DNA of 64,000 nt, taken from positions 61,180 to 125,179 of the forward strand of contig JAZNBG010000013.1 of the NCBI GenBank assembly GCA_045586925.1, given 5' to 3'. Positions 57,160-64,000 of the stretch are shown here, in pieces. The position numbers and the translations under genes are program-made. A model generated the notes under the pieces. It had not been told where the DNA came from. It did not search any database and worked only from the letters and a program-made list of their open reading frames with translations. This DNA comes from SIG440 sp045586925 (GTDB lineage Bacteria > Bacillota > Clostridia > Monoglobales > Monoglobaceae). Position 1 is the first letter of the stretch, and each line of letters starts with the position of its first letter.

Positions 57160-58923
57160 ATGGATATGGTAAGAGTTGAATATATAAAAGAGTGGATTTC
57201 ACAGTTGCCGTCCGGAAACATTACGTATAAGACAATTAACGGAAAGAGATACCCATATTATCAGTGGAGCGAAAACGGGAAACAGAGAAGCCGGGTTGTA
57301 AAAGCAGATGAGTTTGAGGAACTATCTGAAAAAATTGCAAAGCGTAAGGATTTAGAGAAAAAATTAAAGGAATCTAATATTACTGAAAATCGGATAAGTG
57401 AAGAACGATTTTTCTCCACTGTTATGATGGGTACAGAGTTAGTAGATTACGTCAGTGTGGTAAAAAAATATAAAAAACGTGAGTGCTATCAAAAGCTTTG
57501 TGATTATGTCTACGGAGATACCGTGGACAGAGTTTTTATTCTGTACGGTCTTCGCAGAACAGGCAAGACAACAATGATTCGTCAGATTATATCAGAAATG
57601 AATCTGGAGACGCTGCTAAAAACTGCATTTATCCAAATGGATAGTTCAATTGACTTGGCGAAGATAAATATCGATCTTAAAAGATTGTTAAAACTTGGAT
57701 ATAAATATGTTTTTATCGATGAAGTTACACTTATGGATGATTTCATAGATAGTGCAGCTCTTTTTTCGGATGTGTATGCGGCGAGTGGTATGAAAATTGT
57801 TTTATCCGGAACGGATTCACTGGGCTTTTTGTTTTCTGAGGACAGAGAACTCTATGACAGATGCTTTATGTTACACACTACCTTTATATCATATAGAGAG
57901 TTTTCAAATGTTTTGGGTATAGATGGCATAGATAATTATATAAAGTACGGCGGAACAATGAGTCTTGGCGGTATTGACTATAATAACACCGGCATGACAT
58001 TTTCTTCAAAAAAAAGCACGAGTGAGTATGTTGACAGTGCCATTGCAAGCAACATCCAGTACTCTCTTAAAAATTATCAGAATGGTGAACATTTTCGCAA
58101 TCTTGCAACGCTATATGAAGCAAACGAGCTTACAAGTGCCATAAATAGAATTATAGAGGATATGAATCATAGATTTACTATTGAAATACTGACAAGAGAA
58201 TTTAAATCAGCAGATTTGTCAAATTCAGCTAAGAACCTGCTTAAAGATAGAGAAAAATCCAACGATGTTTTATATCGTGTTGACAGAACTGCCGTAACTG
58301 AAAGACTTCGCGAAATGCTCGAAATAAAAAACAAGCCGGAGCAAACGATAGAAATAATCGATGCTCATAGAACTGAAATCAAGGAATATCTTGATTTACT
58401 TGACCTTACAGTAAATATCAAGATAGTAAATATGACAGATTTAAGTAAAAAAGAGAATCGTGTAGCTTTTTCACAACCGGGTATGAGATATTCTCAGGCT
58501 GAAGCATTAATAAAAGCATTGCTTGAGGATGATGTTTTTAGAATGCTGAATTTAGATGAGAGAAATCTCGTTCAGAATCGTATTTTAAGTGATGTGAAGG
58601 GCAGAATGCTTGAAGATATAGTTTTATTGGAAACACAAGCAGCTCATCCGGAATGTGAGGTTTTCAAATTAACATTTGCAACAGGTGAATTTGATATGGT
58701 TGTTTTTAACCCGGATACGGCATCTTGCTCTGTATATGAGATTAAATATAGCGAAGAAACAGACAAGAACCAGTACAGGCATTTAAGCGATAGTGAAAAA
58801 TGTGCTCAAACCGAACATCGTTATGGTAAAATTGAAGGAAAGTATGTTATATATCGTGGAGTAAGCAAAACGATAAATGAAATTCAATATGTAAATGTTG
58901 AAGAGTTCTTGAAAAAGTTTTAA
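57160..58923 (+). CDS. Large AAA ATPase with PD-(D/E)xK-like C-terminus
   Basis: A 587-residue protein. The first 60 residues (LPSGNITYKTINGKRYPYYQ, WSENGKQRSRVVK) form a small domain seen in DNA-binding proteins of mobile elements. Walker A is YGLRRTGKTT (near 129-138), Walker B YVFIDEVTLMDD (about 184-195), and LSGTDSLGF is the sensor region. Near the C-terminus, GEFDMVVFNPDTASCSVYEI and the following KYSEE give the D-x(n)-E-x-K pattern of a PD-(D/E)xK nuclease, as in DUF4143 proteins. It is a bigger relative of the ATPase at 54260. AAGGAGG precedes the ATG. A defence or element-maintenance role is possible. Confidence 0.75.
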   Translation: MDMVRVEYIKEWISQLPSGNITYKTINGKRYPYYQWSENGKQRSRVVKADEFEELSEKIAKRKDLEKKLKESNITENRISEERFFSTVMMGTELVDYVSVVKKYKKRECYQKLCDYVYGDTVDRVFILYGLRRTGKTTMIRQIISEMNLETLLKTAFIQMDSSIDLAKINIDLKRLLKLGYKYVFIDEVTLMDDFIDSAALFSDVYAASGMKIVLSGTDSLGFLFSEDRELYDRCFMLHTTFISYREFSNVLGIDGIDNYIKYGGTMSLGGIDYNNTGMTFSSKKSTSEYVDSAIASNIQYSLKNYQNGEHFRNLATLYEANELTSAINRIIEDMNHRFTIEILTREFKSADLSNSAKNLLKDREKSNDVLYRVDRTAVTERLREMLEIKNKPEQTIEIIDAHRTEIKEYLDLLDLTVNIKIVNMTDLSKKENRVAFSQPGMRYSQAEALIKALLEDDVFRMLNLDERNLVQNRILSDVKGRMLEDIVLLETQAAHPECEVFKLTFATGEFDMVVFNPDTASCSVYEIKYSEETDKNQYRHLSDSEKCAQTEHRYGKIEGKYVIYRGVSKTINEIQYVNVEEFLKKF

Positions 58924-58974
58924 AAGTTTTTCACAGTAAATTCTATAAACCAACCATATATTGTATAAAAATGC

Positions 58975-59139
58975 TTAACAACCACAATATATTGTGGTAA
59001 AAAGACAGCATAAATGAATTTGTGCGTGGGGTTCCCGAGACTTTTTCCATAAAGTCTTAGTATACTAATGTCGTGTTTGTAATTAAAGCCAACAGTATAA
59101 CTATGCCCATTTGGGTGTAGCCACTGTTGGCTTTTTTTT
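58975..59139 (+). ncRNA. Operator-controlled small RNA or leader cassette, copy 1
   Basis: ACCACAATATATTGTGGT (58981-58998) is a perfect 18 bp palindrome between TTAACA (58975-58980) and TAAAAA (58998-59003), so this copy's promoter is weaker than that of copy 2. The transcribed part 59004-59139 has a hairpin AGACTTT/AAAGTCT (59039-59055), a single-stranded invariant stretch, and ends with the terminator AGCCAACAG/CTGTTGGCT followed by eight T residues. Apart from the loop of the terminator it is nearly identical to 60771-60936. It contains no plausible ORF. Small genes follow it on the same strand. Confidence 0.65.
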
Positions 59140-59180
59140 ATATATATTTATATTATGAACAGACGGTGGCTTTTGACAGG

Positions 59181-59330
59181 ATGATTGGCGAAATGCAACC
59201 ATATACAGCAATCAGAAGCAAGATATACATATCACGGTCAAGGAAACGAATTGAGGATTTGTTGCCTGAAGAGTGCAATGACGCAGAATACTTTGATTAT
59301 AACGGGAAAGCCGTCTGGAATGGATTTTAG
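59181..59330 (+). CDS. Small protein of unknown function after cassette copy 1
   Basis: A 49-residue protein (MIGEMQPYTAIRSKIYISRS...) with a basic middle and an acidic C-terminus, and no recognised domain. Its ATG overlaps the stop of a nine-codon frame starting at 59155 (ATGA overlap), which may be chance. No clear ribosome site is seen. The frame extends upstream to 59127, but that part lies in the terminator of the RNA cassette. Thirteen bases separate it from the next gene, so they are probably co-transcribed. Confidence 0.45.
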   Translation: MIGEMQPYTAIRSKIYISRSRKRIEDLLPEECNDAEYFDYNGKAVWNGF

Positions 59331-59342
59331 GAGGAACACAAG

Positions 59343-59588
59343 ATGAGTGAAATTAAGAAAGAATATACATGGGATGAACTTTATGAGCGTGCAATAGATT
59401 GTGCTTGTATGTCTTCTGAACTTAGAGCAAAAGACCACGCAAGGTTTTTACTCCGAGACATAATCTTAGAGGAAGATGGATATGACATAGAACAGTGTGA
59501 GTGCGCCGAAGAAGAAATTGATACATTCCTCTGGAAGAGGGATAATCCCGTGTTATTTGACGAAAACGGATATCTTGTAAGCAAATAA
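59343..59588 (+). CDS. Small acidic protein of unknown function
   Basis: An 81-residue protein, strongly acidic and helical (YTWDELYERAIDCACMSSEL, then RAKDHARFLLRDIIL). I do not recognise a domain. AGGAGG lies 9-10 bases before the ATG, so it is well translated. It belongs to a run of three small acidic proteins after cassette copy 1, of the sort seen as cargo or anti-defence genes in mobile elements; no function can be assigned. Confidence 0.65.
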   Translation: MSEIKKEYTWDELYERAIDCACMSSELRAKDHARFLLRDIILEEDGYDIEQCECAEEEIDTFLWKRDNPVLFDENGYLVSK

Positions 59589-59642
59589 TGATTATGCGGG
59601 GAAGGCTATATGCCTTCTCCGTAATTTGAAAGGAAGAATGAT

Positions 59643-59894
59643 ATGAGTAAATTAAGAGTTGTTGTCGATATTGACATTGATGATGAAAGATGTGCTGAAT
59701 TGGATGTTACTGAAGATACACTTGTAAATAGTATTTGTGTAATTCCTGATGATGCAATTGACGGTGTGTTGGTTTATCAGAATATTCCCGGACTTGATAT
59801 CACAAGCGACATAATGCTTGGGTGTGGGAAAATTCTTTCAACAGAATTTATACCGGATGATGACATAGAAAAAGATAATATAATTTTGTTTTAG
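59643..59894 (+). CDS. Small acidic protein of unknown function
   Basis: An 83-residue protein, very acidic (LRVVVDIDIDDERCAELDV..., EFIPDDDIEKDNIILF), mostly beta strand. AAAGGAAG precedes the ATG by about 7 bases. No family is recognised. Its net negative charge resembles DNA-mimic anti-restriction proteins, but composition alone is weak evidence. A 54-base spacer separates it from the previous gene. Confidence 0.6.
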   Translation: MSKLRVVVDIDIDDERCAELDVTEDTLVNSICVIPDDAIDGVLVYQNIPGLDITSDIMLGCGKILSTEFIPDDDIEKDNIILF

Positions 59895-60073
59895 ATATGG
59901 CATTTGAAAAATAAGTTGTTTATACAAAACGTGCAAGATTATGAGCAAGCAGAAGGTCCTGTTGGTTCAGTTTTAAAAAGGAATAGAGTATAGCCAAAGT
60001 ATATTTTTAAAAGAATTTATTGCAAAATTCATAAAATTAGGATATAATATAAACAGAAAGGTAGGTGCTTATA

Positions 60074-60520
60074 ATGAAATTATATTTGGATAATTGTTGT
60101 TTTAGCAGACCTTTTGACGATCAGACACAACTAAAAATTCAATTAGAAACACAAGCGAAGCTTGCTGTTCAGAACATGATATATAACGGCGAGCATGCTT
60201 TGGTTTGGTCATATATACTTGAATATGAAAATGGTCAAAATCCTTTTGAAATTAGAAAAGACGCAATTATAAAGTGGAAGAATGTTGCACAAACTTACAT
60301 TGAAGAAAGCGAAAATATCTTACTGCTTGCAGAGGAACTTCTATTAAAGGGACTTAAAGCAAAAGATGCACTTCATATAGCGTGTGCAACTGAATCTCAA
60401 TGTGATTATTTCTTAACAACGGATATAGGCATACTAAAGAAAAATATTGAATGTGTAAAGGTTGTTAATCCAATTGATTTTATAATAGAAACGGAGAGTG
60501 AACATAATGATGAGAAATGA
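60074..60520 (+). CDS. PIN-domain toxin-like RNase
   Basis: A 148-residue PIN-domain protein, probably a magnesium-dependent ribonuclease of a VapC-like toxin-antitoxin pair. Acidic residues of the active site are Asp6 in KLYLDNCCFSRPF, a Glu around residue 53 in YILEYENGQ, and KAKDALHIACA plus DYFLTTD near the C-terminus. The start is ATG 60074, with AGGT nearby; GTG 60065 is part of that site. It overlaps the next gene by 14 bases. Toxin-first order is unusual for VapBC but typical for some PIN pairs with helical partners. Confidence 0.8.
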   Translation: MKLYLDNCCFSRPFDDQTQLKIQLETQAKLAVQNMIYNGEHALVWSYILEYENGQNPFEIRKDAIIKWKNVAQTYIEESENILLLAEELLLKGLKAKDALHIACATESQCDYFLTTDIGILKKNIECVKVVNPIDFIIETESEHNDEK

Positions 60521-60710
60521 TACTTTGGTTAGAACGGAAGGAATGAAAATTTTACTTGATGGACTTGGTAAAGTCGATGCAGAACGATTTATCAGTCTCA
60601 TTATAAAAGAACCATTTGATTACACCAAGTGGCAAAATGATTTGTTTGCAGATATGAGCGTAAGAGAATTAAGTAATGCTGCAATGAAAGCAATATCTGA
60701 TCAACGGTAA
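60507..60710 (+). CDS. Probable antitoxin partner of the PIN protein
   Basis: A 67-residue helical protein (MMRNDTLVRTEGMKILLDGL..., SVRELSNAAMKAISDQR). Its start lies inside the end of the PIN gene, with CGGAGAG about 9 bases upstream of ATG 60507. The tight coupling and size match the antitoxin of a toxin-first PIN pair. It has no evident DNA-binding motif, so it may act only as the protein inhibitor. Confidence 0.65.
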   Translation: MMRNDTLVRTEGMKILLDGLGKVDAERFISLIIKEPFDYTKWQNDLFADMSVRELSNAAMKAISDQR

Positions 60711-60770
60711 TATGTTTTAAAAAGATTTGATATTTATATAATAATTATACAATATAGCGTGGGGCACTAC

Positions 60771-60936
60771 TTGACAACCACAATATATTGTGGTAAAATG
60801 ACAACATAAATGAATTTGTGCGTGGGGTTCCCGAGACTTTTTCCATAAAGTCTTAGCATACTAATGTCGTGTTTGTAATTAAAGCCAACAGTATAACTAT
60901 GTCCGTTTGAGGCGTAGCTGCTGTTGGCTTTTTTCT
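60771..60936 (+). ncRNA. Operator-controlled small RNA or leader cassette, copy 2
   Basis: TTGACA (60771-60776) and TAAAAT (60794-60799) are spaced by 17 bp, and the spacer is almost exactly the perfect palindrome ACCACAATATATTGTGGT (60777-60794). A repressor dimer there would occlude the promoter. The transcript would begin near 60806 and run about 130 bases to the terminator AGCCAACAG/CTGTTGGCT with six T residues (60929-60934). The middle, with GTGCGTGGGGTTCCCGAGAC and a hairpin AGACTTT/AAAGTCT, is conserved almost base for base with copy 1, while the terminator loop differs. This pattern points to selection on RNA, not protein. Confidence 0.7.
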
Positions 60937-60965
60937 ATTTATACGGGGAACCGTACTTAATATTT

Positions 60966-61013
60966 GCAGAAATGATTAACTCATTTTACGAGTTATTTGT
61001 TTCTGCTTTTTTT
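60966..61013 (+). terminator. Second terminator behind cassette copy 2
   Basis: GCAGAAA (60966-60972) and TTTCTGC (61000-61006) with inner ACTC/GAGT pairing, followed by seven T residues. It stands 30 bases after the first terminator, in front of the small-gene cluster, and leaves a further hairpin AAAGCAG/CTGCTTT at 61022-61039. Two terminators in series suggest that downstream genes are protected from read-through or need antitermination. Confidence 0.7.
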
Positions 61014-61074
61014 ATTGCTTAAAAGCAGATAGCTGCTTTTAATATATATTTTATTCCAAGAAAGGAGAGAAAAA

Positions 61075-61131
61075 ATGAACAAATATGAGTTGATGGGAGG
61101 TGAAGGTTATTATGGGACCACAACTCCATGA
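61075..61131 (+). CDS. Short upstream ORF coupled to the next gene
   Basis: Eighteen codons (MNKYELMGGEGYYGTTTP) with a strong AAAGGAGAG site about 6 bases before the ATG. It overlaps the start of the 51-residue gene by 20 bases, and that gene's ribosome site lies inside it. It may serve only to bring ribosomes to the next start. Confidence 0.4.
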   Translation: MNKYELMGGEGYYGTTTP

Positions 61132-61267
61132 AACACCATACGGAAGGCAGTTTTTTGATTCACAGCTTCCCAACCTGATTAAGGCAATTAACAGACTGGC
61201 AGAAGCTATTGAAAATCAAAACGGAAACAAAAATGAAAAATCTAAAAATACGTTTCAGAAAGGATAA
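61112..61267 (+). CDS. Small protein of unknown function from a transfer-type region
   Basis: A 51-residue protein (MGPQLHETPYGRQFFDSQLP, then NLIKAINRLAEAIENQNGNK). Short proteins of this form occur in gene strings of integrative conjugative elements of Clostridia, before YodL-type genes; the role is unknown. Its GGGAGG site is inside the short upstream ORF. The gene is followed 11 bases later by the next ORF. Confidence 0.6.
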   Translation: MGPQLHETPYGRQFFDSQLPNLIKAINRLAEAIENQNGNKNEKSKNTFQKG

Positions 61268-61278
61268 GGTGAAATAAG

Positions 61279-61731
61279 ATGGTAAACTACATATGTGCTG
61301 TACGCACAAACTATTTTCATGTAAAGGATGAAGAAGAATTCAGAAACTTTGCTAAGAAGTTGTATTCCAATGACAATGATTTGGAAGTATGGGAAGAAAA
61401 AGATAAAGAGGGAAAAACAGTATTCGGTTTTGGATGTTGCAGTGAACTGTCCGGAATACATGCAGACTCGGAAAATGCAGATATTGAAGATAGCGTCGAA
61501 GGTGATGAAGGAGCATATGATCGTTTTGTAGATGAGATACAAAAGCTCGTTGCGGAGGATGATGCTGTCATTATCTACGAAATCGGAAGAGAAAAATTGT
61601 GTTACTTAAACGGACTTGCAACGGTTATAACATCTAAAGAACATAAATGTTTAGATATTCAGGATGTAGCGGTTGAGCAAGCGAGAGAAATGTTGAAAAA
61701 TAAAGAGTGGGAAACAAATGCTTCCTACTAA
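61279..61731 (+). CDS. Unknown protein of the mobile-element gene string
   Basis: A 150-residue acidic protein (MVNYICAVRTNYFHVKDEEE...). The first 65 residues look like one alpha/beta domain, with a Cys pair in FGFGCCSELSG, and the acidic centre (EDSVEGDEGAYDRFVDEIQK) leads into a second strand-helix unit. AAGGTGA lies 6 bases before the ATG. I do not recognise the family, but the setting beside a YodL protein suggests mobile-element cargo. Confidence 0.65.
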   Translation: MVNYICAVRTNYFHVKDEEEFRNFAKKLYSNDNDLEVWEEKDKEGKTVFGFGCCSELSGIHADSENADIEDSVEGDEGAYDRFVDEIQKLVAEDDAVIIYEIGREKLCYLNGLATVITSKEHKCLDIQDVAVEQAREMLKNKEWETNASY

Positions 61732-61748
61732 AGAATGGAGAATAAGAT

Positions 61749-62432
61749 ATGAAAATTGTATTGTATCAGATTATTCCTGAACTTGACGCAGAACATTTGA
61801 TGTTTAACAGCTATGAATACATAAAAGAATCGTGCGGGGATAAATTCCCCGCAGAGATTTATGAAGTTGTGTTTTCGGGTAAGATTGAGGCGGAAAATTG
61901 TGAGGATGTTTTTAGAATATTTAACACAAAATTCCCTGCGGAATACAAAGGACGTTCAATGTCGGTATCGGATGTTTTGGAAGTTGTTAATGCTGAAAAC
62001 AAGAGTGATTTTTTCTTTTGTGACAACATTGGATTTAAGGCGATTGAGTTTGAAAAGGAAAAGACAATGTCTATTGTTTTGAATCATAATTTCGATTGTG
62101 TTCAGGAAAAAAGAGAAAATGTAAGTGTATTATTTGTAAGCCCGAATGGACTTGTACAGCTCAAATGTAAATCTTTTGAACTTTTAAGATGCAAGTACAG
62201 TGAGTGTCAGCATGGGTATAGAATAAGATATACAAGAGAAGACGGGAGAGAACTGAAATATGATTTTTTAGAACGACCGTCTATTATTATATCCAATTGC
62301 ATTGAAACATTTCCAAAACAGTTACTTTATATCGATAATAAGCGTACACGCTATACGATTCATGATAAAGCAAATCTTGGAATTGTCTGTACATGGCTGG
62401 CGAGAAAAGAATATACGATTGAAAACTTTTAA
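61749..62432 (+). CDS. YodL-domain protein
   Basis: A 227-residue protein. The first 90 residues (MKIVLYQIIPELDAEHLMFN, SYEYIKESCGDKFPAEIYEV, GRSMSVSDVLEVV) are the YodL domain, common in integrative conjugative elements of Firmicutes, often within larger proteins with DUF3849 or antirestriction domains. The remaining 135 residues are beta-rich and not recognised. GGAG precedes the ATG by about 9 bases. Only a four-codon frame and non-coding sequence follow, so the gene string of the element ends here. Confidence 0.75.
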   Translation: MKIVLYQIIPELDAEHLMFNSYEYIKESCGDKFPAEIYEVVFSGKIEAENCEDVFRIFNTKFPAEYKGRSMSVSDVLEVVNAENKSDFFFCDNIGFKAIEFEKEKTMSIVLNHNFDCVQEKRENVSVLFVSPNGLVQLKCKSFELLRCKYSECQHGYRIRYTREDGRELKYDFLERPSIIISNCIETFPKQLLYIDNKRTRYTIHDKANLGIVCTWLARKEYTIENF

Positions 62433-62581
62433 GGAGGCATGATAAAAAGATAAGTGGTAGACAATGCGAGAACTCTGAAAATCTGATACAATAGAAGTAG
62501 CAGAAAGACAGAGTAGATACTAATTCGACATATTTAATGGTCTTCGAGATCGCTTAAGGAGAATGAAGGGTTAGCATCGAA

Positions 62582-63358
62582 TCATGCAATGATCGACAGA
62601 AATGTCAGATCGGATAGGAGATTGGCTCGGATTGTCAAACAGAAGCTGTCTTGCTGTATAAAACAAAAGGAGACACGAAAAATGCGTAAGACAGAAAAAA
62701 TGCCACGAATTTGCATAGGAGTAAATGGCATAGGTTTTTCTTGATATATTTCAGCAGCCTTGGACACTCTGTAAAAACCTATATAGTTTGTAAAAGACAT
62801 ACCGAAATTCTTCTTGAATTCTTTATAAAAAGATGATGAAGACATATGCATTATGCGTGATAAATCAGATTGTGAAATATTTTCGGTATAAGTTTTTTTC
62901 ATGTATTGAGCAACGCTTTTTGTAAAATCAAAATCGTATTTTATTTGAACTGAAGTGTTTGAATTAACAAGCAAGTTATCAAAAAACAGGTGAAAAAGTT
63001 TGTTTATTTCCGTGCTTATTAGAAAAAAATTAGAGGTATTCAAATTATTAAAGAGTTTTTCTATATTTAAAAGCAAATCGGATATTCCGATGCAAGCTTA
63101 TCTGTTGAAGATACTAAATTAACAAATTTGGAAGAACAATCAAGTATTGATTCAAATACGGAGCTTATGTAAGGTATATGAAACCACTTTCGTATATTTA
63201 GGGTAAATGCTAAATATTCCACGGAATTATTTGTAATAGGATATTCGCCGTAGTGTAACTGAAACGGATTGACAAGAAATATATCACCACCGCTTAAATA
63301 ATGATCTTGTTTATCAAGAGTAATCTTTAAATCGCCATTTAGAATATAAATCTACCAT
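62582..63358 (-). pseudogene. Eroded AraC-family regulator gene
   Basis: Three minus-strand pieces in different frames make up one AraC protein: a cupin segment (GDLKITLDKQDHYLSGGDIF, LVNPFQLHYGEYPITNNSVE; about 63100-63340), then, after a frameshift near 63080, LLNIEKLFNNLN and a first helix-turn-helix (ISQSDLSRIMHMSSSSFYKE, FKKNFGMSFTNYIGFYRVSK). The sequence after EKPMPFTPMQIR is no longer AraC-like, so the second helix-turn-helix is lost. A further frameshift lies near 63350. At least three lesions make this a dead gene. Between it and YodL, 62433-62581 shows nothing clear. Confidence 0.75.
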
Positions 63359-63593
63359 CAAAACAACAAGTTAGTATTTAATTATTCGACAGTCCGACAT
63401 ACATTTTCTGACATTGTATGTATTTAAAAACTTTTCATAGTCTAACATAAAAGATAAGTAACGTAAATAGGAAGATAATCCCGAAATGTAAAGAGCGCAA
63501 TATATATCATAATGTGGGCAAGATAAATCATTCAAATATAAAAAATATTATGATAAAATTGTATAGGAAAATAATAAAAAGGAGGAGAAAATT

Positions 63594-64000
63594 CTGAAAT
63601 ATCGTGAAGACAGACTTGAAACCAAAAGGTATAGGTTGAATTATTTTGAAGGAATAAATAATCTCATAAGAAAACGTCAGGAAGAAGCTGTAAAAATCAG
63701 AAGAGATTATATAAAAAACATTTTTGCAGAACAGGAAGAATATAGGTATGATTTTAAAAAAATGCTGGGTTGGCCGCTGGTTGGATATAAGCCGCAGGAA
63801 ACAGCTGAACCGCTTTCGGAAAAGCTCTCGGAAGAAGACGGATATTCGGTGTACCGTATGCATTTTGAACCTCTTCCTGAGATGAAACAAAGCTACACCC
63901 CTGATATATGGCTGTTTGACAGTGCGGGAATTAAGGGTGTGCAGGATTTCTGGAAATCCAGAACAGCCTTTGAAGAGCAGCTTCTCAAAATTTTTGTTTC
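63594..64000 (+). CDS. Unrecognised protein, N-terminal part (runs off the window)
   Basis: A frame open for 135 codons to the window edge. It begins LKYREDRLETKRYRLNYFEG, continues with charged helices and AEQEEYRYDFKKMLGWPLVG, and then a beta-rich part (YSVYRMHFEPLPEMKQSY). GGAGGAG lies 8 bases before CTG 63594; the codon before that is ATT, so the expected ATG is missing, and CTG or ATT must serve. The opening is reminiscent of large acetyl-esterase-type alpha/beta hydrolases of Clostridia, but no catalytic motif is visible yet. Codon use is like that of the chromosomal genes, not of the AT-rich island. Confidence 0.55.
   Translation, partial: MKYREDRLETKRYRLNYFEGINNLIRKRQEEAVKIRRDYIKNIFAEQEEYRYDFKKMLGWPLVGYKPQETAEPLSEKLSEEDGYSVYRMHFEPLPEMKQSYTPDIWLFDSAGIKGVQDFWKSRTAFEEQLLKIFV

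Noticed and set aside
58975..60936. CRISPR array
   Set aside because: Only two long repeats 1.8 kb apart, with genes rather than short spacers between them, and no cas genes in the window.
63528..63890. Minus-strand frame of 120 codons rich in Phe and Ile
   Set aside because: It is the shadow of the plus-strand partial gene, which has charged, protein-like composition and a GGAGG site.

Overview
This 64 kb window comes from an anaerobic, endospore-forming, Gram-positive bacterium of the Clostridia, probably a gut type; the genus cannot be fixed from the sequence. The evidence is a rubrerythrin, a three-gene GerA/GerB/GerC-type germination operon, a pyruvate phosphate dikinase, a sulfatase paired with an oxygen-sensitive radical-SAM maturase, a VanW-type wall protein, AT-rich spacers with strong GGAGG ribosome sites and TTGACA/TATAAT promoters, and TTG/GTG starts. 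One RNA gene is present, tRNA-Ala(TGC) at 12706-12781.

Region by region. (1) 1-3562, minus strand: rubrerythrin (cut by the window edge), then an acyltransferase-like protein, an M20 peptidase and an AraC regulator. (2) 3603-9510, plus strand: a tightly packed seven-gene sugar operon (TIM-barrel glycosidase-like protein, two SIS proteins, esterase, ribokinase-type kinase, unknown protein, Gfo/Idh/MocA oxidoreductase), with two direct repeats next to its promoter that suit the divergent AraC regulator. (3) 10052-12590: a divergent LysR regulator and SSS-family symporter. (4) 12706-16709: the tRNA, a metallophosphoesterase, and an aldolase / PfkB kinase / RpiR regulator set with an operator over the rpiR -35 box. 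(5) 16.8-19.1 kb: a small island with a Cro/CI-type regulator and a Fic protein, each with palindromic operators. (6) 19.1-39.3 kb: a large carbohydrate and glycerol-phosphate block. It holds a GH106-like rhamnosidase, a tiny protein that looks like the ends of L-rhamnose isomerase, an AraC regulator, several glycosidase-like TIM barrels, an SGNH esterase, a DUF4432-like epimerase-fold protein, an alpha/beta hydrolase, a sulfatase with its maturase, and upstream of these a GlpA-type dehydrogenase cluster with GlpP and a terminator-bearing leader. (7) 39.3-44.9 kb: decayed DNA (AraC relic, duplicated ppdK tail), then ppdK, tadA, an HPr-like protein and mtaB. (8) 44.8-51.5 kb: the germination operon, VanW protein and a 5'-defective amidase. 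(9) 51.6-62.4 kb: an AT-rich, mobile-element-like region with an AlbA/HATPase regulator, a RepA-like initiator, two AAA ATPases with DUF4143-like layout, a RelB-like antitoxin, a PIN toxin/antitoxin pair, a YodL protein and several small unknown proteins. (10) 62.5-64.0 kb: an eroded AraC gene and the start of an unrecognised gene.

The most unusual item is a pair of about 165 bp cassettes (58975-59139 and 60771-60936) in region 9. Each has an 18 bp perfect palindrome filling a promoter spacer, a nearly invariant structured segment without an obvious ORF, and a strong intrinsic terminator. I read them as two copies of a repressor-controlled small RNA or leader. Also notable are two families of hairpin-rich repeats (9688-9946 with 48924-49103; 19340-19556 with 31063-31264), a GlpP-type leader terminator, and several well-placed operators. 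All calls rest on reading the sequence; no database search was run.
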